Positions 44,854 through 54,046 of a stretch of 64,000 nucleotides of DNA are shown here, one piece after another. A program made the position numbers and the translations under genes. Under the pieces are notes generated by a model that did not search any database, had not been told where the DNA came from, and saw nothing but the letters and a program-made list of their open reading frames with translations. Each line of letters starts with the position of its first letter. Within the stretch, counting starts at the first letter, position 1. The stretch comes from Pedobacter sp. (GTDB lineage: Bacteria; Bacteroidota; Bacteroidia; Sphingobacteriales; Sphingobacteriaceae), in the NCBI GenBank assembly GCA_031119475.1, contig JAVHXV010000001.1:731116-795115 (forward strand), given 5' to 3'.

Positions 44854-44923
44854 GCCCCTACTGGTGTTGATAGTTAAATGCTTTAAAGCTATAATCTTTA
44901 ATCGCAAAATGCTATTTTAGTGC

Positions 44924-46258
44924 ATGATGGCACAGGCACCAAAAAAAATATTTGTCCTAGATACTTCGGTCATCCTATATGACCATGACGCCGTAAATAA
45001 CTTTCAGGAACACGATGTGGCTGTACCCATTTTTGTGCTGGAAGAGCTGGATAACTTCAAAAGCGGAAATGAAACCCGTAATTTTGAAGCCAGAAACTTC
45101 ATCAGGATCATCGACCAAGCTTCAAGAAATAACCTGATCAACAAATGGTTTTCCCTTAAAAAAAATAGCCTCGGCAAATTTAAGGTTGTTTTGGATGAAC
45201 AGCCCAAAAAATTCAATGCCGAAAAGCTGTTTGGTGAGGATAAATTTGACCACAGAATTTTGAATACCGCCCTGGTCCTTAAAGAGGAAAACCCAAAAAG
45301 AAAGGTCATCCTTGTCTCTAAAGACATCTGCCTCCGGCTTAAAGCCAAGGCACTCGATCTGTATGCAGAAGATTATGAAACTGGTAAGATCAAGAATGCA
45401 GACGAACTTTATATCGGAAAAACAGAACTGGTCAACTTTAACACTGAGTTAATGGATCGGATCAAAACCGAAAAAAAGGTCCATGCTTCAGACTTTGACT
45501 TGCCCTATACGGAATCAAATCATTTTTATGTTTTCAGGCATAAAAAGAAAACGGTAAATGCTTTCTATGCAGTCGCAGACCAAACGCTTAATCTGATCGG
45601 GCATCGTCCTGTTTTTAATATCAATCCAAGAAATGACGAACAGGCCTTTGCACTTGCCGCCCTGCTCGATCCTGAAATAAAGTTGGTTACCATCCAAGGA
45701 AATGCGGGAACCGGAAAGACCCTGCTCGCTTTGGCAAGTGCACTGGAACAGCGGAGGGATTTCAGACAAATCTATATCACGAGGCCTATTGTTCCGCTCA
45801 GCAACAAGGATATCGGCTTTTTGCCCGGCGATGTAAAAGAGAAAATAGATCCGTATATGTCGCCAATTTGGGACAACCTTAAATTTATCCGTGAACAGTT
45901 TGCTGGGGATGATAAAATGACTGCCAAGATCGATGAACTGATCAAAACAGAAAAGATTGAAATCGCACCTTTGGCCTTTATCCGTGGAAGGACAATTACA
46001 AGGATCTTTTTTATTGTTGATGAAGCCCAAAACCTAACTCCACATGAAATCAAAACCATCATTTCACGGGCGGGAGAACATACCAAAATCGTCTTTACCG
46101 GAGATATTTATCAGATAGATACTCCTTATCTGGACTCTGAGAGCAACGGACTTTCCTATCTGATAGAGAATGCCAAGAAACATCCACTATATGCGCATAT
46201 TACCCTACAAAAAGGAGAAAGAAGCGAATTGGCCAATCTGGCTATCGAACTGCTTTAA
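44924..46258 (+). CDS. PhoH-family ATPase with N-terminal PIN domain
   Basis: 444 residues. The N-terminal PIN ribonuclease domain (KIFVLDTSVILYDHDAV at 6-22, with further acidic residues in LEELDNFK) is joined to a PhoH-type P-loop ATPase: Walker A GNAGTGKT (259-266) and Walker B FFIVDEAQN (near 362-370). Such PIN-PhoH (PhoH2-like) proteins couple RNA unwinding to cleavage. The ATG is the first of two in tandem and lies three bases after a TATTTTAG -7-like box. It ends four bases into the convergent MFS gene. Confidence 0.92.
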   Translation: MMAQAPKKIFVLDTSVILYDHDAVNNFQEHDVAVPIFVLEELDNFKSGNETRNFEARNFIRIIDQASRNNLINKWFSLKKNSLGKFKVVLDEQPKKFNAEKLFGEDKFDHRILNTALVLKEENPKRKVILVSKDICLRLKAKALDLYAEDYETGKIKNADELYIGKTELVNFNTELMDRIKTEKKVHASDFDLPYTESNHFYVFRHKKKTVNAFYAVADQTLNLIGHRPVFNINPRNDEQAFALAALLDPEIKLVTIQGNAGTGKTLLALASALEQRRDFRQIYITRPIVPLSNKDIGFLPGDVKEKIDPYMSPIWDNLKFIREQFAGDDKMTAKIDELIKTEKIEIAPLAFIRGRTITRIFFIVDEAQNLTPHEIKTIISRAGEHTKIVFTGDIYQIDTPYLDSESNGLSYLIENAKKHPLYAHITLQKGERSELANLAIELL

Positions 46259-47466
46259 TGATGTTTCCTCAACGTTGCAATTGCGATAAAAAGACCAATA
46301 AGTGTTAATCCTGCGCTTAAGATGAATGGTGCGCCTGGGAAATAGGTGGGTGTACCATCTGCAATAAAATAAGCGAAAATATGGCTCACTAAAAAGGGGC
46401 CGATAATGGCGGCAATACTTTGCATCGCCGTAATAATCCCCTGAATTTCACCCTGGGCATTACTAGGTACCTGATCAGAAATAATAGTCTGCATGGCTGG
46501 CCCACCAATTCCGGCCAAACAATAAGGTACGATGAAAATCATCATCATCATCCCATTAGGCGCAAAGGCAAAACAGATAAACCCGATAATGTACAAGGCT
46601 AAACTGTATAAGATTGCCTTTTTATTACCAATTTTAGGCACGATGACCCTGATCAGTCCGCCCTGTACTACAGCAATCGCAACACCGACAACGCTCAAGG
46701 AAATACCGATCATTTTTGCATCCCAATTGAACTTTTCAATCACATAAAATCCCCAATTGGATTGCACGGAGTGACTTGAGATGTAGAGTAGGAGTAATGA
46801 AATGACGAGACCGATGATAGTAGGATATTTGGAGATATTGATAAGTGAACCGATTGGATTTGAACGCTTGAAAGAAAACGCCCTCCTGTTCTCTGCGGCA
46901 AGAGATTCGGGCAAGATGAAATAACCGAAGATACAATTGACAAGGGCAAGGACTGCAGAGACCATAAAAGGTGCCCGTAAGCCCCAAACGCTACACAATC
47001 CGCCAATTACAGGCCCAATAATGAAACCAACGCCAAAAGCAACACCAACGAGGCCAAAATTTTGAGCCTTCTTTTCGGGCGTTGATACATCTGCGATGTA
47101 GGCCATTGCAGTGGTAAAACTTGCACCAGTAATGCCGGCAATGATCCTACCTACAAACAACCAGCCGATGGACGGTGCAAAAGAAAGAAAAACATAATCG
47201 ATACCAAGGCCAAACAAAGAAGCCAGTAAGATTGGACGGCGGCCAAACCTGTCGCTAAGTCCACCAATAATGGGTGAAAAGATAAATTGTGCCAAAGAAT
47301 AGGCTAGCAGGAGTAATCCGCCGTATTCTGCAGCTACGCTTAGGCCCTTACCGGTCAACTCTTTGATCAGATCTGGCATAACAGGAATGATGATACCGAA
47401 GCCTGTGAAATCAATAAGCAAGGTGATGATAATGAAAGTGAGGGCGGAAGGTTTTTTAGCTGACAT
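46255..47466 (-). CDS. MFS efflux transporter (TetA/MdtG-like)
   Basis: 403 residues with twelve membrane helices. The MFS loop signature GGLSDRFGRRPILL lies near 67-80, and the antiporter motif C-like stretch is GFIIGPVIGGL near 151-161. IIIPVMPDLI near 25-34 also fits the DHA1 drug-efflux family. It probably exports a small hydrophobic compound with protons. Resistance to a particular drug cannot be inferred. It converges with phoH (four-base overlap of ends). Upstream, nfi is on the same strand, 35 bp away. Confidence 0.85.
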   Translation of the reverse strand: MSAKKPSALTFIIITLLIDFTGFGIIIPVMPDLIKELTGKGLSVAAEYGGLLLLAYSLAQFIFSPIIGGLSDRFGRRPILLASLFGLGIDYVFLSFAPSIGWLFVGRIIAGITGASFTTAMAYIADVSTPEKKAQNFGLVGVAFGVGFIIGPVIGGLCSVWGLRAPFMVSAVLALVNCIFGYFILPESLAAENRRAFSFKRSNPIGSLINISKYPTIIGLVISLLLLYISSHSVQSNWGFYVIEKFNWDAKMIGISLSVVGVAIAVVQGGLIRVIVPKIGNKKAILYSLALYIIGFICFAFAPNGMMMMIFIVPYCLAGIGGPAMQTIISDQVPSNAQGEIQGIITAMQSIAAIIGPFLVSHIFAYFIADGTPTYFPGAPFILSAGLTLIGLFIAIATLRKHH

Positions 47467-47501
47467 GGCGTAAAAATATCAAATCTTTTAAATTAACAAG
47501 T

Positions 47502-48221
47502 CTAAAATAATTCTTGCTGTGAGACGAATTGGTGATATCCTTCGGCCAACTTGCCGATCCGATATTGGTTAACAATTTCATGCGCAATCCTAGTGGGTTC
47601 TGGAATTCGGTATTTGCCAGCGCACTTTTTTAAAATGGCAAGACTGTTTTCTAAGCTCATACCATAACCAGGAGAGACATAAATGGGTTTGGTCGCATTT
47701 TTTGTCCGCAAGGCATACCCGATATGTGCATTGGTATGTTTTTCATAAACTGGGCTTGCTGCATATTTCAATGCGTTGGGCTGTTCATAGTATCCATATA
47801 GGGATGTTTTGGCGCAGCCGACCGTAGGTTGGCCAGTAAGGATGCCGAAATGTGAGGCGATGCCCATTCTTCGGGGATGCAGGATGCCTTGTCCATCTAA
47901 TATGGTTACATCAGGCCGATAGGGCAGTAATGACCACGCTTTTAAGAGGGTAGGGACTTCCCTAAATCCCAAATAACCAGGAAAATATGGAAAATCTGAC
48001 TCTCCTTTGGCCAAAGCATATGCTTTCAGTTTGAGGCTGGGGTAATCTAATATGATGATCGTAGCGTACAGCTCATGGCTATTTTTATTGAAGGAGATAT
48101 CTGCACCTGCAATTGTCGAAATGCTACTTTCGTCCATTGAGTCAAATTTTAACTGTTCGCGAAATTGTTCTTGGATTCGCTTGGCCACGGGCAAGGTAAT
48201 CCCTGTATAATCAACTACCAT
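47502..48221 (-). CDS. nfi: Endonuclease V
   Basis: 239 residues. It nicks DNA, and in some homologues RNA, near deaminated bases such as hypoxanthine. The catalytic aspartate is D41 in AGADISF, the second acidic pair is in LDGQGILHPRRMGIASHFG (near 108-126), and a conserved PYFPGYLGFRE (near 78-88) is the wedge region. The frame can begin at a TTG at 48224, but the ATG at 48221 overlaps the stop of the upstream DUF763 gene by one base (TGATG), which indicates coupled translation. Confidence 0.92.
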   Translation of the reverse strand: MVVDYTGITLPVAKRIQEQFREQLKFDSMDESSISTIAGADISFNKNSHELYATIIILDYPSLKLKAYALAKGESDFPYFPGYLGFREVPTLLKAWSLLPYRPDVTILDGQGILHPRRMGIASHFGILTGQPTVGCAKTSLYGYYEQPNALKYAASPVYEKHTNAHIGYALRTKNATKPIYVSPGYGMSLENSLAILKKCAGKYRIPEPTRIAHEIVNQYRIGKLAEGYHQFVSQQELF

Positions 48222-49423
48222 CAAAAAAGTGTCAATTGTGCTTGTGGAGGTTTAACTTTTCCAAAAACCGTACGGCCGCCATATTTCCACGATTCATTTC
48301 TTTCCTTTTCAATCAATTCTTCGAAGTTTCCGCTTGGCGTAAAACCATCTTCAAGGCTGGAAGCAAGCTGGGACAATGAGCCAATGGCCTTACTTTTATC
48401 GCTATTTCCTATTTTTGAACGTGTTACGGCATCCTGTAGCACCTTAATGGTCTCATCGTAAACCTTTAAGGGGACAGGGAAGGGGTGACCATCCTTTCCG
48501 CCATGTGCAAATGAAAATCTTGCTGGATCCTTAAACCGTGAAGGGCTACCATAAATCACTTCGCTCACCAATGCCAGGCTCTGTAGGGTACGTGGCCCCA
48601 AACCTTGCAAAAGGAGCAGTTCTTCAAATTGATTGACCTGTTGTTCTTGGGCAAGCCAAAGTATGGCGCCCAATCTTTTCATATCTACATTTTCTGCTCG
48701 TAAATCGTGATGCAAAGGCATCTTCAGCTTCTTGATTTCACCCAGCATCCGCTCTGGCGATTCAGCAGTCATGCTTAATATTGATTTTTTTAATGGCATC
48801 GCTTCCTTTGCGGTGAAATTTAAGATATTCCCCTGGTTTTCACCATAAATAAACGTGTGGGGCTCTTCGGTGAACGACCTTAATGCTGTAGAATGCCAAT
48901 GATAACGACGGGCTGTCGCGCTTTGGTTACTCATCCCTTGTTGTACGACCGTCCAGTTGCCTTCGTTGCTTACAATAAAATTGTGCAAGTATAACTGAAA
49001 CCCATCTTGAATGGCCGTATTATCCACTTTTGCACTCAACTTACTGTTCTTTACCAATTGTACGGCATCAAGGCCATTGTTCAGCGCATATTTTTCAAGT
49101 TCTTGTGGGGCCAACCTGGATTGTTTGCCTTTGCCACCACAAATGAAGATGCCAAGTTCTTTAGCATGAGGATTGACGGCTCTTTTAAGCGCACCCATCA
49201 CGGCAGTGGTAATGCCCGACGAATGCCAGTCCATTCCCATTACAGCGCCCATGCTCTGAAACCAAAAAGGGTCGCTCATTCTTGCTAAAAAATCATTTTT
49301 TCCCTTTTGGCCAATAATTTCTTGGGTAATGGCCAAGCCCAGTTTTCCCATTCGTTCCGCTAGCCACAATGGAACTTGCCCATAATGAAGCGGCATATCG
49401 GCAAAACCAGATCTCTTTATCAT
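48221..49423 (-). CDS. DUF763 protein with helix-hairpin-helix motif
   Basis: 400 residues from the ATG at 49423; the longer frame adds a non-conserved N-terminus. The opening RSGFADMPLHYGQVPLWLA (3-21) is the DUF763 start, and GMDWHSSGITTAVMGALK lies near 62-79. LLLQGLGPRTLQSLALVSEV (near 268-287) looks like a DNA-binding helix-hairpin-helix. The C-terminal HGGKDGHPFPVP is another family block. Function is unestablished. Translational coupling to endonuclease V suggests a role in DNA repair or nucleic-acid processing. Confidence 0.82.
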   Translation of the reverse strand: MIKRSGFADMPLHYGQVPLWLAERMGKLGLAITQEIIGQKGKNDFLARMSDPFWFQSMGAVMGMDWHSSGITTAVMGALKRAVNPHAKELGIFICGGKGKQSRLAPQELEKYALNNGLDAVQLVKNSKLSAKVDNTAIQDGFQLYLHNFIVSNEGNWTVVQQGMSNQSATARRYHWHSTALRSFTEEPHTFIYGENQGNILNFTAKEAMPLKKSILSMTAESPERMLGEIKKLKMPLHHDLRAENVDMKRLGAILWLAQEQQVNQFEELLLLQGLGPRTLQSLALVSEVIYGSPSRFKDPARFSFAHGGKDGHPFPVPLKVYDETIKVLQDAVTRSKIGNSDKSKAIGSLSQLASSLEDGFTPSGNFEELIEKERNESWKYGGRTVFGKVKPPQAQLTLF

Positions 49424-49467
49424 ACTAACAAATTTAGCAAAATAAATGTAAATCTGCAAGTCTGCAG

Positions 49468-49911
49468 TTATTCGCCTTTGGCCGAGACAAAACTGACCTT
49501 GTAACTGGTCTTGCGGTAACGCTTGAGGTTTTGATTGACAATAATAGAGTCGCCAGGCTTAAGTGATTTTGTAATAGAAATTGTTTCCTTATCCAAATTT
49601 TCGCCTTTTTGGCCAACATAGACCACATCAAAGCGTAGGTTGCTGTAAGAGGTTAGTGTGGCGCGGTTCTTGACCATAAAACGAATAAAATAGCCATCGA
49701 TAATCGCTTTCGTATCTTTTTCGATCTCGACAACCGTCGGACGTATTACTGGTCGTCCAATAGCCAGATAAGCTTTGACTCCAACATTTTTGATTTCATC
49801 AGCCTTGATTTCTTCCTGGGTTGGCTGCGCATTTTTTTGCGCATGATTCGAACATGATGTATAGAAGAGGGATAACATTACAACTGTCCATAAATTAAAT
49901 AGCGATTTCAT
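49468..49911 (-). CDS. Hypothetical lipoprotein
   Basis: 147 residues. The N-terminus has a lipoprotein signal with the lipobox FYTSC at 16-20, so Cys20 would be lipidated. The mature part is a single beta-rich domain (about 55-147) with paired GYFIRFMVKNRATL and YKVSFVS strands. No family was recognised. It lies 44 bp upstream of the DUF763 gene on the same strand. Confidence 0.65.
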   Translation of the reverse strand: MKSLFNLWTVVMLSLFYTSCSNHAQKNAQPTQEEIKADEIKNVGVKAYLAIGRPVIRPTVVEIEKDTKAIIDGYFIRFMVKNRATLTSYSNLRFDVVYVGQKGENLDKETISITKSLKPGDSIIVNQNLKRYRKTSYKVSFVSAKGE

Positions 49912-49985
49912 ATAGCAATATAAAAAAATCTAATGCATTAAATTTGTCCGATAATTAATATTATGTTAAGTAAAATATTTTATGA

Positions 49986-50405
49986 TTAAAATTCATATCG
50001 CTTATGTTCCCTACCCACATAATAGTAATCGAGATTATTCTTAGAGTCAGATTTAATGGGTTTTGTTTTTTCGAAATGGGAAACGATATTGGTCTTGCGC
50101 TCTAGGCCTACAACAAAAAGTTCATTGCCATCACAGTAGATATTGATCATGTCCTTTGTCGTCTGATCGATCAGCAAGGCAACTTTATTGCTTGCAAAGC
50201 TGGTAATTCCACTGAGCGATACAGTTTTATACGATGGTTTACCCATACAGGCCTCCATATAGATATGGTACATCGACAGGTTATCCTTATAAATATAGAT
50301 TTGAATGTATGCCCCGTTTTTTTCTGACATTGCATAATGCCCCTGTTGCTGTCCATGTACTCCTAAATGGAAAATAAATAGCACAAAGGCAAGTAATCTT
50401 TTCAC
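49986..50405 (-). CDS. Hypothetical exported protein
   Basis: 139 residues from a GTG start. A signal peptide (1-18, ending GVHGQ) precedes a small domain with two cysteines (about C53 and C108) and alternating beta strands. No known family was recognised. It is followed by the lipoprotein gene 74 bp downstream and preceded by a TPR gene 10 bp upstream, all on the minus strand. Confidence 0.55.
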   Translation of the reverse strand: MKRLLAFVLFIFHLGVHGQQQGHYAMSEKNGAYIQIYIYKDNLSMYHIYMEACMGKPSYKTVSLSGITSFASNKVALLIDQTTKDMINIYCDGNELFVVGLERKTNIVSHFEKTKPIKSDSKNNLDYYYVGREHKRYEF

Positions 50406-50415
50406 TTATAACAAA

Positions 50416-51549
50416 TCAAAACTCATTGAGCTTTCTTTTCAATTCCTGCACCTTGTCCAACCTGTTCTTTCGGGTATAGATTTCGATCAGCAATTGGATC
50501 GTACTGCGGTCGTTCAGGTTGATTTCGTGTGCCTTTAGCAGCGTAAGTTCGGCCCGATTGATGAGTGCAGAAAATTTCACCTTGTTTTTCGATTTTAGCG
50601 CGTCATTGGCTGTATTCACATAAACAATTCCCAGTTGGTACAGCGCATCGAAATAATTCTGATCAAGATCTAGGGCTTTTTTATAACTCAATTCTGCCGT
50701 AGATTGATTATTTTCTTGATACTGTTGCAGGTATCCATATAGGAAAAACAACAGTTTATTTCTTTTCTCTGTGGTTAAAGACCCTCCGATGATCTTTAGC
50801 GCCTGATCGTATTTTTCATTGTCCAACAACAGATTGATGTAATCATTTGTAAGCAAAGGATGAAATGCGTTCACTTTCAGGCCATTTTCTAAAGTCTTCA
50901 AGGCCAGTTCACTTTCAAATTTGGAAGCATAGATTATAGCAGCATTCTGGTACACATATGGATTTTTGACGCCATTTTCCATTGCCCGCTTCAGGTAAGC
51001 AAGTGCATCATCATATCTTTGGATGCTTTGCGCAGATAAGGCCACATTAATTGCGATTGTAGTGTCTTTCGGAAGATCATCACTCACCTGTTTCAATAAG
51101 GTAAAGGCCGTTAGAAAATCATTTTGTTGGTAGGCCAAACTACCATCTGCCTGTTTTTTGATGGTGATATTATGTGCAGCAGCCTTGATAAGCGTCGTAT
51201 TTGCCTGATATTTATCCAAAGAGATTGCCTTGCCCAATGCCTCAACAGCAAGGTTGTAATATTTATCGGTGTTATCCTGATTGTTATCAATTACCGCTAC
51301 ATAGGAACTGAGGTAAGCTTTTATGGCCCAAGTTTCCGGCCAATTTTTGGTTTTTTTATCATTTTGGGCAGCCTCAATTGCCTTTATACCCTCACCAACA
51401 ATTACCAGTTGCTTTTTCACATCTTCCTTATTGGCGATGCTCAACTGAAGTTTGCCCACATTGTTTTGGGCCAATTGCACTTGCGATTGCTGTGCAAAGG
51501 CATTTAGGCTGATGGAAAGGAATAAAATCGGCAGGTATCTGGACATCAT
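50416..51549 (-). CDS. TPR protein, third and most diverged copy
   Basis: 377 residues from the ATG at 51549. The longest frame starts at 51600, but its extra N-terminus (VPLFLFLHL) is encoded by the T-run of a terminator, so it is rejected. A signal peptide (about 1-19, ending NAFAQ) is followed by helical TPR pairs, recognisable at ALAYLKRAMENGVKNPYVY and ALDLDQNYFDALYQLG. It shares the overall plan of the two upstream copies at low identity. It would act as a periplasmic or outer-membrane scaffold; the partner is unknown. Confidence 0.78.
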   Translation of the reverse strand: MMSRYLPILFLSISLNAFAQQSQVQLAQNNVGKLQLSIANKEDVKKQLVIVGEGIKAIEAAQNDKKTKNWPETWAIKAYLSSYVAVIDNNQDNTDKYYNLAVEALGKAISLDKYQANTTLIKAAAHNITIKKQADGSLAYQQNDFLTAFTLLKQVSDDLPKDTTIAINVALSAQSIQRYDDALAYLKRAMENGVKNPYVYQNAAIIYASKFESELALKTLENGLKVNAFHPLLTNDYINLLLDNEKYDQALKIIGGSLTTEKRNKLLFFLYGYLQQYQENNQSTAELSYKKALDLDQNYFDALYQLGIVYVNTANDALKSKNKVKFSALINRAELTLLKAHEINLNDRSTIQLLIEIYTRKNRLDKVQELKRKLNEF

Positions 51550-51571
51550 AGCTATAGCATCATTCAGGTGC

Positions 51572-51605
51572 AAAAATAAAAAAAGAGGGACAATTACCAT
51601 CCCTC
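51572..51605 (-). terminator. Terminator after the second TPR gene
   Basis: On the minus strand GAGGGA (51605-51600) pairs with TCCCTC (51590-51585) around a 9-base loop, followed by T7 and a further T-rich run. It ends transcripts that come from gyrA or the TPR genes. It also fixes the start of the next TPR gene downstream of 51572. Confidence 0.85.
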
Positions 51606-51627
51606 CTTTCCATCAGTTTTCCAACTA

Positions 51628-52713
51628 TTAGTTTCCTTGGGTAGCTTTCAATCTGTTTTTATATTCTTCATAATTCTTGGTATCACCTTTAAATGCATAA
51701 ATCTGCGATAAGGTTTCCAAAGCTGAAACAAATTTAGGATCGATTTCCAATGCTTTTTTATAATAAGGGATAGATTGGTCGATCAGCGCAGTCATTTTTG
51801 CTGTCAGGTCATCAAATTCCTTTTTCTTTTTTGAATCGAGCTTTGCCCTTACTTCCTGAAGTGCGAAAGCCTGTTTGTAGTACGTATCACCATAAAGATA
51901 TTGGTACACCGCCTTATTTGGATCTTTTGCTATCAGTTTTTTCAGTAGCTCCTGAGATTTGACAATATCGCCCTTGGTAATATAGATGTCTGTTTCGATG
52001 CCTACAAATGTCGGATCATCCGGAAATTTCTCCAATGCCGCTTTTGTTAGTTCTAATGTCAAGGTGGTATCTTTCAAATTGGTCAATGCCATATTGATGC
52101 TTTCCTGGTAGAAACCTTTAGCTTCGGGAACGTTAAAACTGATCACTTTCCTAAAGTTTTTGATGGCATCCTGATAATTGCCCAACAATTTATCGGTAAC
52201 GCCAACATTAATGTACATCGCGGTATCGGTAGGATTTTGAACAACAATCTCGTTGAATAATCTATTGGCTGTAGCGTAATCCTTTTTATTATACGCCCTT
52301 ACCGCCCTCCCATTGATGGCATTACGGATATTGATCTTTGCAGTCGCAAAATTTTCCTTTTCTGTACCTTTCGTATCAAGGGCCGTACCTTTTTGAATGG
52401 CTTCTTCGGCGATTTTTTGGTTTGCCACAGCATTTTCTGTATTTACCGTATCAGTAATGGCGATTGCAGAAGCAAATAAGGCCCTGTATGACCAAGCTTC
52501 AGGCATAGTTTTAGACTTTTCGTTGGCAATGGCCAGATCGGTATGTTTTAATCCATTTGTTAGGGACAGGAGTGTTTTGTCCAAGGTTTTGGCTCCTGTG
52601 ATACCGGCTGAAAATAAATCCCAAGACTTTTTGGCTTCCGTAACTTCACTTTTTTGGGCATTTGCTAAAACCGCAGTCCCTACGAACACTATACTCAAAA
52701 GTAATTTTTTCAT
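51628..52713 (-). CDS. TPR protein, second copy
   Basis: 361 residues. The signal peptide (1-19, ending LANAQ) is followed by KSEVTEAKKSWDLFSAG, nearly the same start as the first copy. TPR-like pairs include ATANRLFNEIVVQNPTDTAMY, AIKNFRKVISFNVPEAKGF and SIPYYKKALEIDPKFVSAL. The C-terminal helix YAFKGDTKNYEEYKNRL is also shared. The gene follows the first copy by 47 bp with a small hairpin between them and ends before a strong terminator. Confidence 0.82.
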   Translation of the reverse strand: MKKLLLSIVFVGTAVLANAQKSEVTEAKKSWDLFSAGITGAKTLDKTLLSLTNGLKHTDLAIANEKSKTMPEAWSYRALFASAIAITDTVNTENAVANQKIAEEAIQKGTALDTKGTEKENFATAKINIRNAINGRAVRAYNKKDYATANRLFNEIVVQNPTDTAMYINVGVTDKLLGNYQDAIKNFRKVISFNVPEAKGFYQESINMALTNLKDTTLTLELTKAALEKFPDDPTFVGIETDIYITKGDIVKSQELLKKLIAKDPNKAVYQYLYGDTYYKQAFALQEVRAKLDSKKKKEFDDLTAKMTALIDQSIPYYKKALEIDPKFVSALETLSQIYAFKGDTKNYEEYKNRLKATQGN

Positions 52714-52731
52714 GTTGTCTAATTACATTGC

Positions 52732-52745
52732 GGGTGCTTGCACCC
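52732..52745. other. Hairpin between TPR copies one and two
   Basis: GGGTG (52732-52736) with CACCC (52741-52745), beside a T8 run that lies on the upstream side for the minus-strand transcript. It is therefore not a terminator for these genes; an RNA-stabilising or processing site is possible. Confidence 0.35.
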
Positions 52746-52760
52746 TATTTTTTTTGATTA

Positions 52761-54017
52761 TTAATTGTTTGTTTTAACTCCCGACAAGGTAGCTAATTTA
52801 TTTTTTACATCGTTAAAATTCTCGTTATCTCCTTTAAAAGCATAGATCTGTTTGAGTGTTTCCAATGATGGCACATATTTGGGATCTATTTTTACCGCTT
52901 CCTTATAATAAGGTAGGGATTGATCGATCAATGCAGTGATCTTAGCTGTTGTGGCATCGATTTCCTTGGCGTTTTTTGGATCAATCTTTCTTTTTGCTTC
53001 CTGGAGACTAAGGGCACGGCGATAATAGGTGTCACCATACAAATGGTGATAGATGGCTTTGTTTGGATTGATTTCAATGAGCCGCTTTAGCGAAGCCTGC
53101 GATTTCTCGACATCTCCCCTCTGGTTATACACATCGGTGTTGATGCCCAGAAAGTATTCATCTGTCGGGTACTTGGCCAAAGCTTCATCAATGACAGAAA
53201 GCGCAGCAGTGGTATCTTTAAGATTGACCAGGTCCATGGTAATGATTTCTGAGAAATAGCCTTTCTGTTCTGGTACATTGAAACTGATCACCTTTCTGAA
53301 GTTTTTAATGGCTTCGGGATAATTTCCCAAAGTTTTTGCTGTGATCCCGGCATTCATATACATCAGGGTATCCTGGGGATTGATGGCCAATAGTTCATTA
53401 AAACTAGTCAAAGCTGCTTGATAATCCTTAGCTGTGTAAGCTCTCAATCCCTTGTTCCTGATTGCGTTGAGAACATTTTCTTCAGCACTTTCAATATTTG
53501 CTTTTTCTTCACCCTTTACATCGAGTGATTTTGCCTTTGCAATCGCGGTTTCAGCATCTTTAAGCTTACGATCTGCATTTTGCACATCAACCGTATCCAT
53601 AAAAGCAATGGCCGATGTAAATAATGCACGGTAAGACCAGGTTTCAGGAAGATCTTTAGTTTTTTCATTGGCCACAGCTTTGTCTACATGCGCCAAGCCT
53701 TCATTCAGAGAAGACAATTGGTCGCTCAGAGATTTGATTTTCCTTTTTTCTGCCGTGGGTGTAACGCCCACTTCTACATTTCCATATTTGGAAACGCCTC
53801 GAGTTGGCATCCTGGAAGAGGCACTTTGGGAGTTGATGGCAGCGGCAGCGAGTTTCGGATCTGTAACCACTTTATTGGCATTGCCCCCGGCATTTCCCAA
53901 TGAAACCGAAAGCTGGAAAAGTCCCCAGATTTTTTTTGCTTCAGCGATCTCGCTTTTTTGGGCATGGACAGTTATGGCCGATGCAAAAAGGACTGCACTT
54001 AAAACTAATTTTCTCAT
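52761..54017 (-). CDS. TPR protein, first copy, with insertion
   Basis: 418 residues. It is a clear paralogue of the second copy along most of its length, with a signal peptide ending VHAQ and the start KSEIAEAKKIWGLF. It carries an extra stretch of roughly 50-60 residues near 40-95, rich in Ala, Asn and Ser (NAGGNANKVV through VEVGVTP), absent from the other copies. The TPR part repeats the pattern AIKNFRKVISFNVPEQKG and SLPYYKEAVKIDPKY. It lies 29 bp behind gyrA on the same strand and is probably transcribed with it. Confidence 0.82.
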   Translation of the reverse strand: MRKLVLSAVLFASAITVHAQKSEIAEAKKIWGLFQLSVSLGNAGGNANKVVTDPKLAAAAINSQSASSRMPTRGVSKYGNVEVGVTPTAEKRKIKSLSDQLSSLNEGLAHVDKAVANEKTKDLPETWSYRALFTSAIAFMDTVDVQNADRKLKDAETAIAKAKSLDVKGEEKANIESAEENVLNAIRNKGLRAYTAKDYQAALTSFNELLAINPQDTLMYMNAGITAKTLGNYPEAIKNFRKVISFNVPEQKGYFSEIITMDLVNLKDTTAALSVIDEALAKYPTDEYFLGINTDVYNQRGDVEKSQASLKRLIEINPNKAIYHHLYGDTYYRRALSLQEAKRKIDPKNAKEIDATTAKITALIDQSLPYYKEAVKIDPKYVPSLETLKQIYAFKGDNENFNDVKNKLATLSGVKTNN

Positions 54018-54046
54018 ACTTTATATTTTATCTATAACGTAAAACA

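Larger units (their letters stand above)
43849..44923. other. About 1 kb without a clear gene: decayed coding remnants
   Basis: Short plus-strand stretches read like protein but are broken by stops and frame changes. One, near 44125-44223, reads SVFPAINLDYIKTKYFDSL and ends at TAG. Others are a 71-codon frame at 44388-44603, a piece near 44614-44710 reading VFGCKFKFSAVYRID, and one near 44733-44790 ending IIELRPVFSYG before TAA. A strong terminator follows them. I read this as one or more plus-strand genes in decay. No transposase motif was recognised, and the original product is unknown. Confidence 0.35.
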
